DNA of 7,262 nucleotides, taken from contig JAUQXU010000446.1 in NCBI GenBank assembly GCA_030837935.1, positions 1 through 7,262 of the forward strand. The letters are read 5' to 3'. Below the pieces are notes generated by a model that was not told the DNA's origin, ran no database searches, and saw nothing but the letters and a program-made list of their open reading frames with translations. This DNA comes from Candidatus Brocadia sp. Its GTDB lineage: Bacteria; Planctomycetota; Brocadiia; Brocadiales; Brocadiaceae. Below, piece after piece: positions 6,801 to 7,262 of this stretch; positions within the stretch are counted from its first letter, which is position 1; every line of letters starts with the position of its first letter. The position numbers were made by a program, and so were the translations under genes.

Positions 6801-7262
6801 AGCTTGCAAAAATATCAATTGCGACGAAAAGAAAGCTGTCTGTTGGTGACAAAATGGCGGGTAGGCATGGTAATAAAGGTGTAATTTCCAAGATCCTTCC
6901 AGAAGAGGATATGCCTTTTTTGGCTGATGGCACAAGGGTAGAGATGCTGCTGAATCCTTTAGGTGTGCCATCGAGAATGAATGTTGGACAGATTTTGGAA
7001 ACACATCTAGGATTAGCAGCGAAAACGATGGGGTTCCGTGCGGTTACGCCAATTTTTGAGGGTGCAACTGAAGAAGAAATCAGGGCTACACTGAAAGAAG
7101 CGGATTTACCCGAAGACGGAAAGTCAGTTTTATACGACGGACGTACCGGTGAGGTGTTAGACCAGAAGGTTACTGTGGGATACATGTACATGCTAAAACT
7201 GCATCACTTGGTAGATGAAAAAGTACACGCAAGGGCAACAGGCCCATACTCATTAATTACTC
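3854..7262 (+). CDS. rpoB: RNA polymerase beta subunit, 3' truncated by the window
   Basis: The beta subunit of RNA polymerase; 1136 codons are present and the frame runs open off the end, cutting off the C-terminal part. The start follows CAGGAA (3844-3849) by four bases. N-terminal lobe: G-T-E-R-V-I-V (R128, E. coli R143) and H-R-S-P-G (135-139). The rifampicin-resistance cluster spans about 438-470 with D448, H458, R461 and S463 equal to E. coli D516, H526, R529 and S531; E442 and V446 replace Q510 and F514. R-D-V-H-x-S-H-Y-G-R-V-C-P-I-E-T-P-E-G follows. The conserved lysines in G-D-K-M-A-G-R-H-G-N-K-G are K1000 and K1008 (E. coli K1065, K1073), and L-N-P-L-G-V-P-S-R-M-N is at 1033-1043. 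A Lys/Glu-rich insertion fills about 858-970, where E. coli has SI2 and Thermus has nothing. The final visible part, H-A-R-A-T-G-P-Y-S-L-I-T, leads into the missing C-terminus. rpoC would be expected next. Confidence 0.99.
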   Translation, partial: MEIRNYGKVDEVIEIQNLIQIQTKAYRDFLQVDVPASKRKNLGIEAILREIFPISNYDGTMSLDYIKYDLGKPRYTEDECRQLRLTHGCPFRIWLRLNKAEPIEEEVYLGEIPVMIGGGEFIINGTERVIVTQLHRSPGIDFIEEFHAEKRLHSCRIIPDRGSWIELEVGKKDILTVKIDQSGKLPSTCFLRALSEEYTNDEDIIRLFYETETVKISDFASASKLRGRYTVDKIVNPQSGEIVLESGRQISDTMIKAIMDLEIKKIEVIKKMEDPLILNSLESDFTKSHEDALLKIYARFRPGNPQQVEKARQLFYDKFFDVKRYRLGSVGRFRLNRKLGHNINEAEMTLQKEDYVEAVRYIMKLRKGEPGVSVDDIDNLGNRRLRTIDELAGEELRKGFLKLRRTVQERLSVKDSEQLTPRSLVNSKAIFSAIDYFFSRSELSQVLDQTNPLAQLTHERRLSALGPGGLNRKRAGFEVRDVHVSHYGRVCPIETPEGTNIGLIASLSIYATTDEYGFLITPYRIIDKGKTTEKITYLRADEEENKLIAPADVLIRGAGKLEKELVLCRYNGDFHQVNFKDVNYMDVSPKQLVGVSASLIPFLEHSDANRALMGSNMQRQAVPLLRTEPPIIGTGMERFVAQNSSMTVQAINAGTVTRVTADEIVIEDKDIYKLRKFIGLNEGTCLNQKPIVVEGQKVKKGEVIADGAATCNGELSLGKNVLVAFMTWDGYNFEDAIVISEALLKDDRFTSIHRDEFEVEIRETKLGREEFTRDIPNVSEKALSNLDENGVIRIGTKVKPGDILVGKIAPKSRSELSPEEKLLHAIFGRAGEDVKNESLEVPSGMDGIVINTQVFSRKSYLSDDKRQKILQEISEIETKYDESISKEFVKMLKAIDEEIQEPLVDIQTGQIYAIERGISAKSVLMLEERFDIENIGFANKKKKEKAIEISKGYDEKIELLKDERDRKINNLKRGDELPTGVLELAKISIATKRKLSVGDKMAGRHGNKGVISKILPEEDMPFLADGTRVEMLLNPLGVPSRMNVGQILETHLGLAAKTMGFRAVTPIFEGATEEEIRATLKEADLPEDGKSVLYDGRTGEVLDQKVTVGYMYMLKLHHLVDEKVHARATGPYSLIT

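Noticed and set aside
4915..7191. Open frames of 73-160 codons on the - strand inside rpoB
   Set aside because: They lie wholly within the well-conserved rpoB frame, show no recognisable domain, and are Ser/Pro-rich as reversed coding frames often are.

Overview
The window is a conserved bacterial housekeeping cluster for translation, protein export and transcription, with every gene on the + strand. The order is: 3' end of tuf, rpmG (bL33), tRNA-Trp(CCA), secE, nusG, rplK (uL11), rplA (uL1), rplJ (uL10), rplL (bL12), and a 3'-truncated rpoB (RNA polymerase beta). All assignments rest on protein motifs or tRNA folding that I read directly. I found no mobile element, CRISPR array, phage gene, toxin-antitoxin pair or other accessory system. 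This is a core region and I do not claim a new system here.

The organism is a bacterium of moderate to low GC. The three-helix SecE with its F-L-I-x-T-x-G-E-x-x-K-V-x-W-P motif, the NusG with an E-T-P-G-x-G-D-F-I-G segment, and the wording of uL11 (C-P-G-G-Q-A-T-P-A-P-P) look planctomycete-like. With the AT-rich composition, an anammox-type lineage (Brocadiales) is a plausible guess from memory. It was not tested by any search.

Layout. Positions 1-898 hold tuf, rpmG, tRNA-Trp and secE with gaps of 17-36 nt, consistent with one transcript from which the tRNA is cut out. Positions 899-1083 are the only sizeable gap (185 nt) and contain inverted repeats able to form competing hairpins ahead of nusG. 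Positions 1084-7262 hold nusG to rpoB with gaps of 15-47 nt, consistent with a second co-transcribed block. No intrinsic terminator (GC stem plus T-run) is visible in the window.

How the genes fit together. EF-Tu delivers aminoacyl-tRNA to the ribosome, and uL11, uL10 and bL12 form the factor-binding stalk that EF-Tu and EF-G contact. uL1 forms the opposite stalk at the E site, and bL33 is a small zinc-type 50S protein. NusG links RNA polymerase (RpoB) to the leading ribosome or Rho, and SecE completes the SecYEG export channel.

Points that merit a second look: the foldable leader before nusG; a long uL10 C-terminal helix that predicts three bL12 dimers; natural substitutions in the rifampicin-pocket region of RpoB; a large insertion in RpoB; and the lack of room for the usual uL10 leader and rplL-rpoB attenuator.
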